Of a stretch of 64,000 nucleotides of DNA, positions 62,687 to 64,000 are shown one piece after another. Source of the DNA: CAYQCE01 sp964415885 (GTDB taxonomy: Bacteria > Zixibacteria > MSB-5A5 > JAABVY01 > JAHJOQ01); contig CAYQCE010000001.1 in assembly GCA_964415885.1 (NCBI GenBank), forward strand, positions 1-64,000. The letters run 5' to 3'. The notes beneath the pieces are model-generated. The model worked only from the letters and a program-made list of their open reading frames with translations, was not told where the DNA came from and searched no databases. The translations under genes and the position numbers were made by a program. Every line of letters starts with the position of its first letter. Positions within the stretch are counted from its first letter, which is position 1.

Positions 62687-63523
62687 GTGCATGTTCTCCC
62701 GGTGCATTTCTACAGCCCAATTCCGGACACCAGACTACTCAGGCAGAAACGGGAGCTGTTCAGGCGCGAGTGCAGCCTGCATGGGATCGATATGCGGGAA
62801 GATCAGCAGGTCGAGCTCATGGACCGTATCTGCCCGAAATACCGCGACGAGTACTCCGATTTCCCGTTGCAATCGAATGGCGATCCAACGCAGTATCATC
62901 TCGGGAACGGCAGTTTCGGGTACGCGAGCGGGCAGATGCACTACTGCATCGTGCGCGATCTCAAACCAAAACGCATTATCGAAATCGGGTCGGGGCATTC
63001 CACGCTCGCTACGCTCACTGCTGTCGAGAGAAACGATGCCGAGACCGGCAGGCGCGCGAACCTGACCGCTATCGATCCGTATCCGAGGGATTTGATCCGA
63101 CGTCTCAACGGCTCCCGGTTGTCTCTCGTCCGGAGCAAGGTGGAGGATGTCGATCCCGTCATCTTCGATGAACTGGCGGATGGCGACCTGCTCTTCATTG
63201 ATTCGAGTCATGTATCGAAATTCGGCAGCGATGTCAATTTCGAGATGTTCGACGTGCTGCCGCGGCTTGCTAAAGGTGTTGTTATCCATATACACGATAT
63301 TCAATTCCCGTATGACTACTGGGAGTCGTACATCCTCGACGAACACCATTTCTGGAACGAGCAGTACGTGGTGCAGGCATTTCTTATGTATAACGACTCG
63401 TTCGAGGTTGTCTGGTGCGGGAGCTATATGACCGCGCGCCACCCGGACCTCCTCGAAAAACACTTTCCGCACTTCGACCCCTCCCGCGTCCCGACGGGGC
63501 TGTATATCCGGCGGGTGAAATGA
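62687..63523 (+). CDS. Class I SAM-dependent methyltransferase (Methyltransf_24-like)
   Basis: At least 278 residues. SAM motif I is IIEIGSGHSTLATL, with acidic LTAIDPYP and the later LLFIDSSHVSKFGSD and HIHDIQFPYDY, typical of Methyltransf_24-like enzymes often found with sugar or cell-envelope genes. The N-terminal VHFYSPIPDTRLLR is a family-typical motif that normally comes after another 20-25 residues. The GTG at 62687 has no ribosome site, whereas GGAGG lies four bases before an in-phase ATT at 62618, and the frame between them is open and family-like (ALKKSFRFFESIGVHVLPVH). The real protein probably starts there. Substrate unknown. Confidence 0.82.
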   Translation: MHVLPVHFYSPIPDTRLLRQKRELFRRECSLHGIDMREDQQVELMDRICPKYRDEYSDFPLQSNGDPTQYHLGNGSFGYASGQMHYCIVRDLKPKRIIEIGSGHSTLATLTAVERNDAETGRRANLTAIDPYPRDLIRRLNGSRLSLVRSKVEDVDPVIFDELADGDLLFIDSSHVSKFGSDVNFEMFDVLPRLAKGVVIHIHDIQFPYDYWESYILDEHHFWNEQYVVQAFLMYNDSFEVVWCGSYMTARHPDLLEKHFPHFDPSRVPTGLYIRRVK

Positions 63524-63620
63524 AGATCATGCGTACCGATAGTCTCTGAATCTGCCTTGCCGATTTGCGCAACGATATTGGCTTACTGTATTTATAGCTG
63601 TAGCGGCATATCTGGTTGCA

Positions 63621-63650
63621 GGAACGGAAGCCGAGGATGGCTTCCGTTCC
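63621..63650. terminator. Hairpin between convergent genes, possible bidirectional terminator
   Basis: Perfect 12-bp stem GGAACGGAAGCC / GGCTTCCGTTCC with a 6-base loop. No T-run on either side. Position between the convergent methyltransferase and dockerin genes supports a role in ending both transcripts. Confidence 0.5.
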
Positions 63651-63701
63651 ATGCGCCTGCACTTCTGAAGGTATTTAAGAGGAGAGTCTGTTTCATGTCA
63701 A

Positions 63702-64000
63702 TCAGCAGTCGGGGATTGAATCGCCATCCGGGTCGCAGGGGGCATCACCTCCCTGGAAGACATATGTTATGAGATAGACGATATCATCGATGTCGACGCC
63801 CCCGGAGCAGTTGACGTCGCCGGACTCGACGGGATTTGGTGCCGGACCTCCCTGGAAGACATAGGCTATCGTATACACGATATCATCGATATCGACCGAG
63901 TTGGAGCCGTTTACATCGCCGCAGAACGTGGCAATGAAGATATCTGCGCCGATCGTGCCGTGGCTGTAACCTATGGCGATATCATCCATTACGGTTGATC
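63702..64000 (-). CDS. C-terminal part of a dockerin protein, cut by the window edge
   Basis: At least 98 residues; the frame stays open to the last base, so the gene begins beyond the window. What is visible ends in a type I dockerin pair (VDIDDIVYTIAYVFQGG, VDIDDIVYLITYVFQGG) and CDPDGDSIPDC. The preceding residues (GYSHGTIGADIFIATF) may be the end of a larger secreted domain. It is the fifth dockerin protein in the window. The catalytic part, if any, cannot be seen. Confidence 0.85.
   Translation of the reverse strand, partial: STVMDDIAIGYSHGTIGADIFIATFCGDVNGSNSVDIDDIVYTIAYVFQGGPAPNPVESGDVNCSGGVDIDDIVYLITYVFQGGDAPCDPDGDSIPDC

Overview
The window looks like a piece of chromosome from an uncultured Gram-negative bacterium of the FCB group, most like Candidatus Zixibacteria. 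This is inferred from style, not from a marker gene. Several secreted proteins end in type I dockerin pairs of the form GDV(D/N)CSxxxDIDDIVxLIxYVFxGG. Thrombospondin type 3 repeats, a type IX (FlgD-like) C-terminal sorting tail and a PEP-CTERM tail are also present. Base composition is moderate, genes are tightly packed, and there is no rRNA, tRNA, transposase, integrase or CRISPR array.

Layout. 1-2.3 kb: a PEP-CTERM protein behind a sigma-54 type promoter, then a secreted dienelactone hydrolase on the other strand. 2.3-13 kb: a six-PAS hybrid histidine kinase, a beta-barrel protein, a GNAT acetyltransferase, a D-Ala-D-Ala ligase-like ATP-grasp enzyme, an M20 peptidase and a lipoprotein. 13-17 kb: a dockerin metalloprotease, a dockerin BNR/sialidase-like protein and a methyltransferase. 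17.1-24.7 kb: ECF sigma factor, a small unknown protein, a TPR-CHAT caspase-like protease, a subtilisin with dockerin, and a secreted protein sharing a repeated domain with the subtilisin. 25-29 kb: a CheA-like kinase fused to a CheX phosphatase, followed by a CheY. 29-35 kb: aldehyde dehydrogenase and a 1472-residue sensor kinase. 35.4-44 kb (minus strand): EamA transporter, then E1 alpha, E1 beta, E2, E3, lipoate ligase, VOC-nitroreductase fusion, MscS channel and LapA-like protein in one tight run. 44-55 kb: PAS-LuxR regulator, MCP, CheW, second PAS-LuxR regulator, second MCP, hybrid kinase. 55-64 kb: a very large dockerin metalloprotease, a DUF1761 membrane protein, a third PAS-LuxR regulator flanked by two candidate small RNAs, a methyltransferase, and a truncated dockerin protein at the window edge.

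How it works together. About a third of the window is signal transduction (PAS kinases, MCPs, CheW/CheA/CheX/CheY parts, LuxR-type regulators). Much of the rest makes secreted or surface-sorted proteins, many of them proteases. The PDH-lipoylation operon is the one clear metabolic block.

The most unusual items are: (a) two candidate minus-strand small RNAs on either side of the LuxR-type gene at 60753-62327, whose promoters share a 40-bp block; the upstream one lies opposite the leader of that gene, which itself has a perfect-consensus sigma-70 promoter; (b) the ECF sigma / CHAT / subtilisin cluster with a shared five-copy domain; (c) the CheA-CheX fusion. All functions are inferred from sequence read by eye; no database search was run.
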